Shown here: piece by piece, positions 1-11,720 of the stretch | Layout: every line of letters begins with the position of its first letter | Numbering within the stretch: position 1 is the first letter of the stretch | DNA from: Liquidambar formosana | Lineage: Eukaryota; Streptophyta; Magnoliopsida; Saxifragales; Altingiaceae | Assembly (NCBI GenBank): GCA_039720395.1 | Contig: CM077831.1 | Location: 32,709,067 to 32,773,066, forward strand | DNA length: 64,000 nucleotides | Direction: 5' to 3' | Notes under the pieces: generated by a model | Databases searched by the model: none | What the model was told of the DNA's origin: nothing | Seen by the model: only the letters and a program-made list of their open reading frames with translations | Position numbers and translations under genes: made by a program

Positions 1-733
1 TTTGGTTGCTGAGAAAATGGAAGAAAAGAAAATAAGAGGACAAGACACTGAATCTTACTTTCGCGGTTGTTTATGGTTTTAAAAAAAAATTACACTCGGT
101 TGAGTGGAGTCAAAATTCTGATTTATTCTCTTTTGCTATATTCTCTGAGTAATCAAACAGAAAGGAAATCAATTAAATCATGATTGAATTCCAACCATAA
201 AGAATATGTTCATATAATCATATAATCATATACTCCATATGGATGCTGAGAAAACAGAGGAAGAGAAATGAAACTTCTTAATGTTACCTTCGTAAAGGTT
301 CAAGTTTTCTCTAAATCCAAAAAGGACAAAACCCAATATTCAAAATCCTAATTTCTTTTACTTTCCCATATTTTCTCAGCAACCAAAGAGATACGAAATA
401 GGAAAATAAACTATGTATTCAGATAATCTAACCCTCAGTTCGGTTTCTGAAAAAAATGGAGGACTCAACTCAAATAAGCCAAATGGCTCAACTAGGCTCA
501 CTAAAGACTCGAATATGAGAAACCCATGATTCTATATCTCAATTTCTTTCATTTCCTCACATTTTCTCAGTAACCAAACAGAGTCTAAAATGAAACACTA
601 ATAGAAACCAGAGTCAGAACTAATTTCGATCAAAGACAAAATCTTAAAGATTCAAAATTCCGTTTGCTTCTATTTCCCTCGCTTTCTCGGAAACTAAAAC
701 AGAGTGTCTTGGAAATGGGATCGATATACTAAC
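1..733 (-). other. Putative first intron of the coiled-coil gene, with repeated motifs
   Basis: This stretch lies just downstream of the exon at 734-1222 on the minus strand and looks like the start of its first intron. On the minus strand a phrase of the type 'TTTGGTTxCTGAGAAAAT' followed by purine-rich sequence recurs near positions 372-390, 556-585 and (degenerate) 680-700. A further copy sits at 1-20 in the opposite orientation. I see no second coding exon before the window edge. Confidence 0.5.
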
Positions 734-1222
734 AGAAACCAGAGTCTGAACAGCAGAACGAAGAGTCCTCTCCATCTGAACCCTATTCCTCTCCAACTTC
801 TTCAACGCCACCTCTCTCTCCATCCTCAGAAACTTACACTCAGCTCTCAAAATCTCCACCTCAACCGTCCTCTCTCTCCCCTCCACAGCACCCCTCTCTT
901 TCTCTTGAACCTCCTCACAATCTTCTTCAACGACTCTCTCTCTCCTCACACATTCGCCCCCAGCATTCAACAGAACAATGGGAACATCTTTCGAAAAGCT
1001 CCTCTCTTCGTCGAACAAAGCCTCGAGCTTTTTCCCTCTTTGGTGTCGCCGGAGCTCATGGAAGATGGGTTTGGCGGCGGCAGCGGCGGCGGTGGGTTTG
1101 GACATTTTCCGGCGAGGACGGCGGGGGAAGTGGAGGATTCGTGGGGTTGGTGGAGGTGGTGGGTGCCACCTTAGTTGTTGTTGCTGTCTTCTAATTGCTG
1201 TTTTTCCTGTTGTTGTGGACAT
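734..1222 (-). CDS. First coding exon of a plant coiled-coil protein (rest of gene outside window)
   Basis: The exon encodes about 163 residues from an ATG at 1222. The N-terminus is proline- and basic-rich. After it come the block IFHELRRHQRGKKLEALFDE and a heptad-like helix with ILRAECKFLRMEREVALKKL and RVQMERTLRSAVQTLVS. The frame stays open to 644, but a good donor (GTTAGTA) at 733 falls right after LVS, so I end the exon at 734. The wording resembles an uncharacterised family of plant coiled-coil (golgin/WEB-like annotated) proteins in which LRMEREIALKKLERNR precedes an RSAVQTLVSG segment. That family link is from memory, and no biochemical function is known to me. Upstream DNA is CT-rich on the sense strand, as in many plant 5' UTRs. 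The plus-strand frames at 704-1174 and 978-1235 are shadows. Confidence 0.7.
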
Positions 1223-1640
1223 GGTGTTGATGTGACTATTGGCTGTGTGATGGTAACGGGTTAACGGCTCTTTTTGAGAATTTGAAAAAGGGGGAGAGGG
1301 GTTTGTGAAAGGTGCGGGGGTGCTATTTGAGAAGTTTTTGAATAATTAGTGGTTTTCATGCAACGCATAGAGAGAGAACGAGCGTTCAGAGATAGATGTC
1401 TAGAGAGAGAAAGCTCAAGTGAATGGGGGGGTAGGTAGAGAAAGGTGTTCTAGAGAGAGAGCCTGGAGGAGTGAATGGCTACAGATTGATGTCTTTAGAA
1501 TTTAGGAGTGCAGTGGGTGAGAGAGAGACAGAGGGAGAGAGGTACTGGAAATTTAGTCAGAGAGGGGGAGAGAGAGAATAGGCGTGCAACCTCGTTTTGT
1601 GTGAGGAACAGAGATTTCAAATGAAAGTATTTTCTTTTTA
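1223..1640 (-). promoter_or_regulatory. Probable 5' UTR/promoter of the coiled-coil gene (CT-rich on sense strand)
   Basis: From about 1365 to 1580 the plus strand is dense in AGAGAG runs, so the minus (sense) strand reads as TCTCTC tracts, a common plant leader feature just upstream of a start codon. The exact transcription start is not visible. Confidence 0.4.
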
Positions 1641-2659
1641 AGGTAATGTATCTTGCTTATTTATAACCTTGAACCTTGGTGTCTTATGGAAATACGAGAA
1701 GGAAGATAGTTAATGTTTGCTGCATTGTTTTCACGAAGTTGCCCTTGCCGTATTTATGTAGCTTTTTTTTTTTTTTTTTTTTTTCATTTCATGATTTCAT
1801 CTCTAGTTTTTTCTTTCAAATTGATGATATGCTAGTAGATGTTAATAGTCACATCATTAAAATAAAAAATTAGGAAAAAAAATTAAAAATTAATACAGAG
1901 TGGCAATTTTTATAAAAATGTATTGTTTTTTTTTTTTATTATTATTATTTTGTATGTGTCATATTCAATTTGGTTGATCTTAATTTGGATTTATCAAAAT
2001 TGTCAACTGTTGTAAGGGCCACAATCTTAAGGGGTTATTTTAGTGACAAGCTAACACTTGATAAAGGCCTTAGAAAATATAATTCAAGTGTTCGAAACCC
2101 CATAAAAAACGTTGATCCCTTTTTAAGTCTACTTCCAAGACTTGAAGGATCTAGTAATTATTCAATGCATATGAAATGAAGGAAATGAACTTGCCCAAAC
2201 GAACAATCAAACAAAAATAAAAAGATAAAAAAATTTATGCATAGCACCCATCTGTTGGTAATAGTCATGAACACAAAAACCAAAACAAAACAACAAAAAA
2301 AACTAAAAATTAAAAATTAAAAATCACACATATATACACACACACATTAAATTTGGAGGCTTAGACCTCTTGTTACTATCAAATTGTAAACATTTAAAGA
2401 TATATTTCATGAAAATGCCAATTGTTATGCGACCTAGTGGCACTTCTTCAATCCTCTTATGTAGTAAGAGATTATCTAATATGATATTATGGGTTTAAGT
2501 ATTAAGATTATTATATATTAATGTAATGAATTTTTTTATCCATATTACTAAAATAAAAAAAATAAAAAAAAAAAGAGAGGAGATATTTCATGAAAATGGT
2601 TCATTATATCACAGTGACAATGCAAAATTAGGAGGATAACAACACTTAAAAAATAGGAA

Positions 2660-2903
2660 TTTTACTCTCAAGGAGAGCCAAGTCTAATAAAAGGACTCAC
2701 ATAATAGGAGGTGGATGTCTCTCACACACAAATAAGACAGCATACATAAGTGATACAATACTTCTCCTTTTTCTTTCCACCCCCCCCCCTTTTTTTTTTG
2801 GCTTTACGCAGAGAATGACACAATACTTGCAAAAGGTATTTTACTGTCAAGAGGAGCCAAGTCTAATAAAGGGACTCACACAGAACGAGATGGGTGTCTC
2901 AGA
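2660..2903 (+). repeat. Direct duplication of a ~65-bp segment
   Basis: The phrase 'GAGCCAAGTCTAATAAA(A/G)GGACTCACA' preceded by 'ATTTTACT(C/G)TCAAG' occurs at about 2660-2726 and again at 2839-2903, about 180 bp apart. The copies differ by small substitutions and gaps. Confidence 0.75.
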
Positions 2904-4693
2904 GTCTCTTTTAATTCGAGCTTATTATGGGTGTTAGGTAGGAATAAATTATGAGGCAAGTGATGCGTGCCGTTGAAGGTGTTTGGTTCCTCAAGAGAGT
3001 TTTAATATTATAATCTGTGTTTGCCTCTCTGGTGGTTTCTCATTTACTTTCGACGCTGACAACCTTATTCCTCAGCCCTTGCATGCCATTTCTCGGCTCT
3101 TTTCTTTACTCACTGACTCACTGTGATTCTCTCGATCCTGTTGTACCTTTTGTGGGTTTATAATCCTCGAAAACCTAAGTTCCTTAACCACATATTTGAA
3201 ATTTATAATGCTTTACCCCATGTTTTGAAATTTTGATATTTGGTGGACCCCCTTTACCCAATATAGAAGTGTTTGGTTGCAAACATCAAATTCAATTCCA
3301 TTGTCTATTTATTAATGGCATTATCTTAATACGCGGCTATAGCTCCTCTAATTATCTTCTATCAATTAATATATCCGTTGTTCAAAACAAAAAATCAATG
3401 GAATTGAATATATTATTGCTGGTCCAATAGTAATAGTATCCGGAAGTCTTTATAAGTGATTCCAGTGTAAGAAGTTGAAGTTTAAACTTACATGTGCTAC
3501 ATTGGGATGAGGTTAACGGTAGAATTGTGAGTCTTGTGACATGAGGATGTTTTATTTCAAACTACAATTCTTTACTTGTAGCATAATCGTTCTTCGCCAA
3601 ACCCTTTTTTTTCTTGGGTTTGATTTTTCATTAGGTTTTTGGCTTGATCACATGGTTTAATTTCATAATCGAGCTCATCAGTGAAGGGGAAGCCCTCATC
3701 CCTCTTGTTATGCTTTCCCCGTTTTTTTCAATTATTTGGGCATGTGATGTAAGACCCATGGAATCATCATGTTTCTCATGTTAATCATGAGCCAAAAATA
3801 TAACAAAATGAATAAGTCAAATACTCGAATTTATTTCCTATCCAAAATAAAAAAATAAAAAAATACTCGGATTTAATTTTAAAAATCCGATCAATTGCTA
3901 TTCAATGGGAACAAACATCAAACTTTAATTTATGCATATCATTAAAATTTGTGACATTTTATACTAGAAAGTTCATACTCATCCTTGTTAAGGCTCTCTC
4001 TACAACATAGAGTGCATCGTGGAATTCACACAACATCTCTCAAGTAAGGGAGAACTCATTAATGAACTCAATACACCCAAAGAAGTGCCCTCTTCATGGC
4101 TTCTCTCATATAAAATAAAATAAAATTGTTTTGGTTGCAAAGACGAACCTCTCTTATTCCATAATCTATCTAATTATCAACGATGTACACCATCTTAAGT
4201 CTTAACATGATTGTAGCACCCTTAATTACCCTCAATTAAGATATCGATCAAGATAAAATTTTAATAAGACCCTCGTAAATCATGTTAACTTCTTGTAAAA
4301 TTGGTCTCACAGTTTCATAATTTTACCGTTGTGGGACCCTCTTGGTTACTTGAATTTCGAAACAAATGTGTCTTTATTGAAGAAGGCATACCAAGTTGCA
4401 AGGTTTTGTTAATTTAAATTTAAACCAACTAATGATTCCCATAATCGTTTTTTCCAATACATTATTCGTATATATACCTTGGAATAAAACTACTAATTTT
4501 CAAGGTACGTGACTGTACAGTATAAAATCTGCCGGTTGAAAAACCTAAGTCAATGATATTTTAATTGATTAGAACTTAGAAGCAAAGGACGGTTTTTGTC
4601 GCCATGTAGTTTAACTTTACATTTTTTGTCCTCATTTCTTCCTCGGTATCAATGTGATTGGACTCAACTTATGGATTTTTTTGTACTTCCCCC

Positions 4694-4694
<1 letters not shown>

Positions 4695-4734
<40 letters not shown>
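4695..4734 (+). repeat. Poly(A) tract of about 40 bases
   Basis: An uninterrupted run of A follows a short run of C. It could be the tail of an old retroposed copy or simple slippage. No recognisable retroposon body precedes it. Confidence 0.8.
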
Positions 4735-4736
<2 letters not shown>

Positions 4737-4989
4737 AGTGAAAATATGAGGGAAAATTCATCAGCTAGCTCCCATTAGGATAATGTTTTCCCCTCTTCGT
4801 CTTCTTCCTACCTGTCTTTTTTTTTTAATTTTTTCACCAACTTTCATTCAAAATTCTGGCACGCCCTCTCCGCTTGTCCTCAGTCATATTTATCAGGGAT
4901 TTGGTCATCACCTAACTCTTTTTTCAGCTCACTTAGCCTATTTAGTTTGTAATTGACTAAAATACCCTTATTCTTATTAAGTTATTTAT

Positions 4990-5540
4990 TTATCCCTCTT
5001 TTCACGTATCCTTCTTTATCCTCTACCTTGAAATCACTCCATCATCATCTCTCTCTTCTCAATCCCCAACCCAAACAACAATTTCGATGGTGGCTGATTT
5101 CTATCGATATCTGACCTCCGGTGACGGCGACTGGCTATGAAGTTTATCAATATTGAGCTCCTACACACCAGATTTGAAGACGAACACCAAATCTGAAACT
5201 TACCAAATCTGGCTTCCCTACTTCCTTCCCTCTCTTTGCCTCTCTCGCTCTCTATCTTCTCGCTCTCCCGCTTTTTCTCTCTTCTAGATCTAAACCTCAC
5301 CAGCAAGCTTAGACTTCAATGATTTCTTCTGCCACCAAAAATAACCGTTGTCATCGATGATCGCATCCCCCGTAACTAAGACCCTTTGTTGGCTGCAACT
5401 CGTCTTCAAAACTTTTATTATCACCATTTTCAACTCATTTTTAATTCACAACTGTTTGTGCAGTCTTTGGGTTTGTTGTTTTTCAGGGTTAGGTGTTAAA
5501 TCTTATTCTTTGTTTTGCCGTTAGGATCCTTGAGGATTCT
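4990..5540 (+). other. CT-rich, GC-elevated block resembling a leader or transposon fragment
   Basis: About 5040-5330 is pyrimidine-rich (repeated TCTCTC and CCCTCTC) with short GC-rich pieces such as CCGGTGACGGCGACTGG, unlike the AT-rich flanks. It looks like a plant 5' leader or the leader of a retroelement, but no conserved protein follows. The minus frame at 5034-5306 is low-complexity and rejected. Confidence 0.3.
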
Positions 5541-5809
5541 CTTTGTATGCTACTTATATCTTCATTAATAATATAAACTTTTTCTAGATAAAATAAATAA
5601 ATAAATAAAAATACTACCATTCTCATGTTTTTCTTCCAATCATATATCTAGGTTATTTTCAGTTGGATTCATATAGTTTTTGCTATAACGAAATATGCTG
5701 GGAATAATCTCAACTTTGCAAGAAATTGTCGTGAACCTACATGCCTAAGTGAAGAAACACCATCATTAAGTACATCACCAAATCCTAAATTATTACAAAC
5801 CTTAATTCT

Positions 5810-6000
5810 CGAAGTAGTAGAATTTTATTACTTTGTTGTAAAATTTTACTACTTCATTGTAAAATTTATTTCATAAAGTAGGACTGTAAAATTTACTACT
5901 GAAGTAATAAAATTTTACTACTTCAGAAAGTTGTAAAATTTTACAATTTTATGAGTATTACATTAAATTGTGTCAAGTAGTAAAATTTTACAATTTTAAT
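5810..6000. repeat. AT-rich block of nested palindromes (GTAGTAAAATTTTACTAC type)
   Basis: The words 'GTAGTAAAATTTTAC', 'TTGTAAAATTTTACTAC' and close variants occur at least six times in both orientations within about 190 bp, so several overlapping hairpins can form. No coding content is seen. It may be a degenerate MITE cluster. Confidence 0.55.
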
Positions 6001-6256
6001 TTTTTAAATAATCACTTAATCGATATATATTTTTTTCGAATATGTCGATGAGTAGGTTCCAAAAATATAATTTTTTTAAAACACGGATATGAATATTGTA
6101 AGTTATAAGTTTTTAAAAATTATAATACTACAAAGTTAAGTTAGTTACATAGAATGCTCTTTATAACAAAAAAAGAAAAAAAAACAAAGAGTGCCCTTAA
6201 TAACAATAAGGGCAAACCAGGGATTTTCAAAAAATGTGTGATTAATTGATAAATAA

Positions 6257-7301
6257 GGCCCTATTTAGCTAAGCTTTTAGATGGTCTAAAATCACTTTTG
6301 AAACTTAAAATCACTTTTGGTTCTGTTTGGTAGTCTAAATCATAATCACTTCTAAACTCAAAAAGTGATTCTATAGTAAGCAGACTGTCCTCGGTTTTTA
6401 ATCAGAAGCTGATGTCAGCTTTTGTAAAGGATTTTAATAACTTTTCATATTTCCAAAACTATTGTTAATGCTTGAGTATGGAAACAATTTTTTCCACCCA
6501 TATCTTTTAACAAAATGATAATAGCCCCACCTTATACCCAATGCCTCTCCTCTCATACGGTTGTGCTCCTCTCTCTTGCCGGTATCAATGTCTTAGTAAC
6601 TTTAACCGATTTAATTGGACCCGTAGGATTCTAATTTAAACTTCAAATCTTTTTTTTTTTTCTCCCTTCATATACATTTTTGATTTTTACTTGTTGAAAT
6701 TTTTTTGAAGAATTGATTCCATAAAATTTGGATTTGTAATGAATTTTTTTTTTTTTTTAAAATATCAATTCATGCTCTCTTTTTTTTCTTTGTTTTAAAC
6801 AAGGAAAAAATATTTATTAAAAAAAAAAAACCGTAAACAAAATCCCTAATAATACACCTTTGTGGGGTTGGTCGAGAGGTCAAGTCTTGTGTGTGTTTTC
6901 CAAAAGTTATCATTTTAATGCCTCGCCGCTCTTGTTGTTTGTGTGGTTATGAAACGCCTTACTTAGGCTATTAGAGGAATAGTCTAAGATCAAATTTCGA
7001 TAAGACTACAGCCTAGGAAATCCCCAATCATTAATATTAATAAAAACAAATTACTACCAATACCAAATAGAGCCCAAAAAAAAAAAAAAATCATTTATTA
7101 TAAGGGACAGTTCAGTCAATTTAGGGCTATAACAACAATAGCAAATGTTCTTCTCAAATAGACAAAAAATCACTTTAACCTTTAACAGCACTTTTGAATA
7201 TAGTTTCCAAACAGAGACTGATTCTCTTCTACTACTCGTAATTTCTGATTCTCTTCTGCTTTTGCTTAAAAACAAAAGCTACAGTTTTCCCAAACAGGGC
7301 C
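6257..7301. mobile_element. Non-autonomous PIF/Harbinger (Tourist-like) DNA element, ~1045 bp
   Basis: The left end starts GGCCCTATTTAGC. The right end, read inverted, starts GGCCCTGTTTGGG. Both ends are flanked by TAA (6254-6256 and 7302-7304), the three-base target duplication typical of Tourist/PIF elements. The interior has no transposase frame, only A/T runs and short spurious frames, so it would need a transposase in trans. The terminal inverted repeat is short and imperfect beyond the first ~12 bases. Confidence 0.7.
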
Positions 7302-7428
7302 TAAGTTTAGTTTCATTGATTAATTGACTTAGAAAAACTCATACTTGATTAATTGTCAATATTTTACCAAAAAATAGACTATTCGCCAATTTCCCCTAGT
7401 TATTAATTTTATATTGAGATTTATAAAA

Positions 7429-7835
7429 AAGTCAAGTTATTGTCATCGCATAAAATACTTTAACCCCCCACTTAATTTATAGTTTCAAAGTTTTATGAAA
7501 AATATAAAAAAAATTTACGAAAACTAATGACGCATTCTATTAGAAAATATCGTTCCGGACAACTTCGTAAAAGAAAATTTTTCTAAAATCTGTCATTTAA
7601 ATAGACTTTTTGGCCATTTTTCATGGAAAATGAAATTGAGATTATAAATGGCTAAAAAGTCTGCTTAAATGATAGATTTTGGAAAAACTTTATTATACAA
7701 AGTTGTTCGGAATGATGTTTTCTAGTAAATAATGCAACTAGTTTTCATAAAAACTTTTTATATTTTCCATAAAACCTTAAAAAGTGTAAACTAATGGGAC
7801 TTAGAGTACTTTATGTGGTGGCAATAGGCTCCCTC
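7429..7835. mobile_element. Long-hairpin foldback MITE (Mutator-like), 407 bp with 9-bp target duplication
   Basis: Almost the whole element is an inverted repeat. The left arm (about 7429-7615) and the inverted right arm (about 7645-7835) match over about 185 bp, including 'TTTTATG(A/G)AAAATATAAAA' and 'TTTAA(A/G)(T/C)AGACTTTTTGGCCATTT'. The perfect 9-base direct repeat TTTATAAAA flanks it at 7420-7428 and 7836-7844, a target-site length typical of Mutator-superfamily elements. There is no coding capacity. A transcript through it would form a long, near-perfect stem. Confidence 0.8.
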
Positions 7836-7844
7836 TTTATAAAA

Positions 7845-10800
7845 TTTAAATTTAATTTTTGTTATGAGAAAATCTTTGAAATATACCTCAGTCCCATATA
7901 AAATCCTTTAACCTATATGAACTAGAAGAGTTGAAAGGCCATGAGAATTATGAAACTCTTTATTGGTCTACCAAATGGTTTAGTAATAGTCAAACATAGA
8001 ACTTTTTTTTTTTTTTTTTTGATTTGACGGTTAAGGTGTCCAGATCAGTTTGTACGCATTTACATCTTGAAAATAATCCCTTGAAAACTGAACTATCATT
8101 TAGAATTAAATTATTTTTTTTGTCACACTATTAATTTTACGTTATATAGTTATTAGAATTCACTTGCTTCATCGTATGAGTTATTGCTATTAAGGAAAGC
8201 GGCACATGCTATACACACATAGGTCATCTCACTTTATTTTTCTTCAGCTAAAAAAAAAAAGAGAGAAGCCAATTTGCTTGGCAATGTATTGTTGTAACTC
8301 ACTGTGATGTCCAATTGGTTTGAAAAGATAACTTATAAGACACAATTAGTGCATCAGATTAAAGGAAACAATATAAATTATCATAAGAAAAGATAATTTT
8401 GTAGTGATGGAATTTTAACTTAATTAGTTTTTTATTGCCCAATTGATCCAAACATGTCAATTGGTCAACGGTTGAACCATTTATACTACTATATAAAGTC
8501 AATTTTCTTTATGGTTGGACTGCACTTGAAAATATTAAAATATTTTTACAAATTAATAAAGTTAAGAGACGATTTGGTAATTTTACCAACTTTAAAAAAC
8601 CCATCACGAACTATTTCTTCTTAATTTTTTTCCCTACATACATGCGGTTGAAGAAATTTAGAAACTGACATAACAATTTCACTGATGGGATAAAAACTTG
8701 AAAAGATGTATCGCACACGCATCACGTGTACTCAATTACTAATTTGATTTGATTGAGTTATTTATTTATTTTACAACTTTCTGGGCATAAGGAGAGGTTT
8801 TCACAATATATAAATTGTAAAATTTTATATGGGCCCAAGTTTTTTTTGGTTTTTTTTTGTTTTTCTTAATGCTCGAAATAAGTATGTAAATAAGTGACTT
8901 TACACCGCTATGGAGTATTACCCATTAACAATCCACGACTCATTTGCAGGAACCTCACTACACCTATGTAATCGTCATCTTAATTAAAAAAAAAAAAAAA
9001 CCAACTAATGGATCTGATAAGTGTATGGGCTCTGGTCCGACCCGGTTCAACCGTGGGTTGTGTTGCTTTTCAAAGACATTGACCCAAACACCTCTCCCTC
9101 TCTCTGTGTGCACTGTGCAATACGAACCCCCCCTGTTCAACACATTACTAATGGAGTGTTGTATTGGTCTTGGGAGGTTTGGAAAAGAGGAAACGTTATG
9201 GGAGCTGAGTAATGGGGTTGTGCAGCTGAATGTGAGGTAGATTTTGTAAGGACATGTTGGGCTTTGCATGAGGGGAGGGGTTTTGGTACTCCGTATGACG
9301 CAAGGTGGTTTGGATGGTGGATGATGTTAGCAAACCCCACCCATCCTCATGAACCCCTCTCTCTTTCTGCGACCCAAAGCATATTCTCAGCCAAAACCAC
9401 TCTCTCTCTTTCTCTAAACCACCTATCGCTGAAACCCACCAACAATTTTTCGCCGCAACCCAACTCTTCACCGAAACCCATCATCAAAATCAACCGCTTC
9501 CCATTTTCTCGCTCTCTGTGACCTTGCCGGAAGAGGAGATGGCAGGCGAAGCCGGCAGACCACGCGGCAGGCGAAGGAAGGTTACTTGGTGGGTTTCCAT
9601 CTTCTGGATCACGAACAGTGAGTTCCAGGTCCAAAGTTCTTGAAATTTATCTGTTATTATTTTTCAGAATCGTCTATTTTTCCCTTGTCCCTCATGAAAA
9701 CAATTTATTTATTTAAATTTTAATTTCTTTGGTGTATTGGTGATCTGATTTTGGATTAATGTTGAGTTGATCAACTGGTTTGGGAGTGAAAGCTTGTACA
9801 ATCAACCTTTTGAGATGGCACTTTTGGTGCTTTGAGCTAAAATTACATGTACCTCACGACCGTTGGAGTTGCTCTAATCTTATGAATTTATTGCCGTCCC
9901 TCTTTCTCTGTTAGAGATGGTTCCTTATCTCATCATCCATCCTAAAATTTCTAGCCAAAACTATGTAAGAACTTGCTCAAAGCAATTACCCAAGCTAGAT
10001 TGAAGTATGCCTTATGGTAAATATTTCCTTGAGAGATCGCTTGGGACTTCTTTGCTCTTTAGTCTAGGAACTTCTTGAAAGCCTCTTCCTTAGTTGCCTT
10101 TGTGATAGTGCCATTCGATTTTGATCTTCTTTGGAGAGTCTTGAGGAAAGAAGTTTGGGTGTAGTTTTACAACCATTCCATTGATATTGTGAGCTAAGAT
10201 TTCATGGTTCAACATTATTTGTTTCACAGCTGTGGTATTTGATATGATTTGGAGAAGAAGGAATGCCTTAATGCATAGAATGCAAGATCAGGATTGGTTT
10301 TCCTAGATGTTCAGTATATGTATGTAGAAAAGGTTTGAACGTTGTCTGGTGGAAATTGGAATATATCATTAAACTTTTTCTAAACACACAAGGTTTGGGT
10401 TTGATCGTTTTAATTAGGGGAAGTTTGTCTGGAGAAAATTGGAATGTTTTTGTCTTAAAATTTTAAGAAAGCTAACTTCAATATTAGTACCTTTTTTCTT
10501 TTTTTTTTTTGGGTGGAGCCTTGTGGGTTGCGCAATAGTCTGAGATCATGAGGGAAAATTTATGGCTGCTAGATCAAAGGTTATCCTTTCTTTATCTACG
10601 AGGATATTGATGCAAAAAAATTTAAAAAGAAAAAAAAAAAATGCAACATAGGGTCATTGGTGCTGGTGCGAGAACCACTTCTAAAGTTTCTTTAGTGGGA
10701 TATCAAGATATATTGTACAATTTGTTCACAATCCTTAAGCGGGCTGTAACTATAATGCAAAATTAGTACAAGAATTTTAATCATACGATCAAATTAAAAT

Positions 10801-11720
10801 GTTAATTTCTTAAAGAGCATCAATCGGATTAATTTTGTAGGTAGTGTTTTTCTTTTTTCTTTTTTTTGGGGGGGGGGGGGGTGGTTGCAATCTTTCAAAC
10901 CTTCAATTGAGGAAGCTTAACTACCCACTCAAGTGAGCTACGAATAAATTAGGCAGCTCGAGATATGTTGAAATAGAGTAATATTAGGACTTTAAGAGTG
11001 ATTGTGTGGTAATAGGGCATGTTGTGATGCACGTCCTCATTGTTTGCTTCTAAATAGTATAATTAGGGTTATGCTATGTTGGGAATTTTATTTCTATTAT
11101 TGTGTCATATATGTCTCTATTTAGACCTATTTTGGGTTAATGCTATTGTAATGTGGGTTTAGTTTGGTGTGTTTTTTTTTTTATGTTTTTATTTTTAACA
11201 GCATCTAATATTTTTTGCCACTGACATTGTGATATGAAATTCTTCTTTATCATGTTATTGCATCATTTCATACATTATTTGCGAGTTTTGTTAGCATTAA
11301 TAGCTTCAAAATGGTTTTTTCGGAATGACCAAGGTTTTTGTTGTTTCTTTCCTTCTTTTTCCTTCCTTTTTCCCCCCTTTTTACTACTTAACATTTTAAT
11401 AGTATCAAACCTCAAATTTAATATAAAAACCTCCATAGTTATGATTGAAATCACTGATATTCATCAAAGTCATAACTTTTTATGTATTTATATGAAATAT
11501 TAATATATTTTACAACTTAAAAAATCAGAAATAAATGTAGGTTGATGTTATGTCCATTGATTTAAGACAAGCAACATATGAGTGATTTGTAAGATCAATT
11601 TGATAAGTACAATTTTTATTTTATTTTATTTTATGAAATAAGATTGCATAAAAAAGGGCAAAACCCAAGTACGTAAGATATATGCAAGTGATTGCCAAAA
11701 AAAAAGAAAGAAGACCCTAA
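7845..11720. other. Intergenic with repeat remnants; no gene recognised
   Basis: No conserved protein is recognised. A block at about 9000-9640 is GC-elevated with CT-rich leader-like sequence and an ATG at 9540 (MAGEAGRPRGRRRK). It runs out after about 30 codons and I cannot connect it to later exons. A segment near 8028-8085 resembles a dispersed plant repeat with the phrase 'GGTGTCCAGATCAG'. At 10205-10300 a short stretch reads like FDMIWRRRNALMH, which recalls LINE C-terminal regions but is too short to call. There is a 14-base G run at 10868-10881. Confidence 0.5.

Larger units (their letters stand above)
1641..6253. other. Intergenic, AT-rich, no gene recognised
   Basis: No conserved reading frame is visible on either strand. 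The stretch holds homopolymer T and A runs, a direct duplication near 2660-2903, a 40-base A run at 4695-4734, a CT-rich GC-elevated block at 4990-5540 and a palindrome-rich AT block at 5810-6000. The short frames here (for example 1676-1873, 1970-2179, 3233-3430) have no protein-like composition. Confidence 0.6.

Noticed and set aside
704..1235. Plus-strand frames of 156 and 85 residues overlapping the coiled-coil exon
   Set aside because: The minus frame has the conserved helix and a matching donor. The plus frames have Ser/Pro/Gly-biased, non-conserved composition.
5034..5306. 90-residue minus-strand frame rich in Arg/Glu/Ser
   Set aside because: It is the translation of a CTCTCT-rich tract and has no domain.
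8944..9634. Several overlapping frames on both strands
   Set aside because: None has a domain, codon pattern or splice context. The GC-elevated block probably supports multiple open frames by chance.
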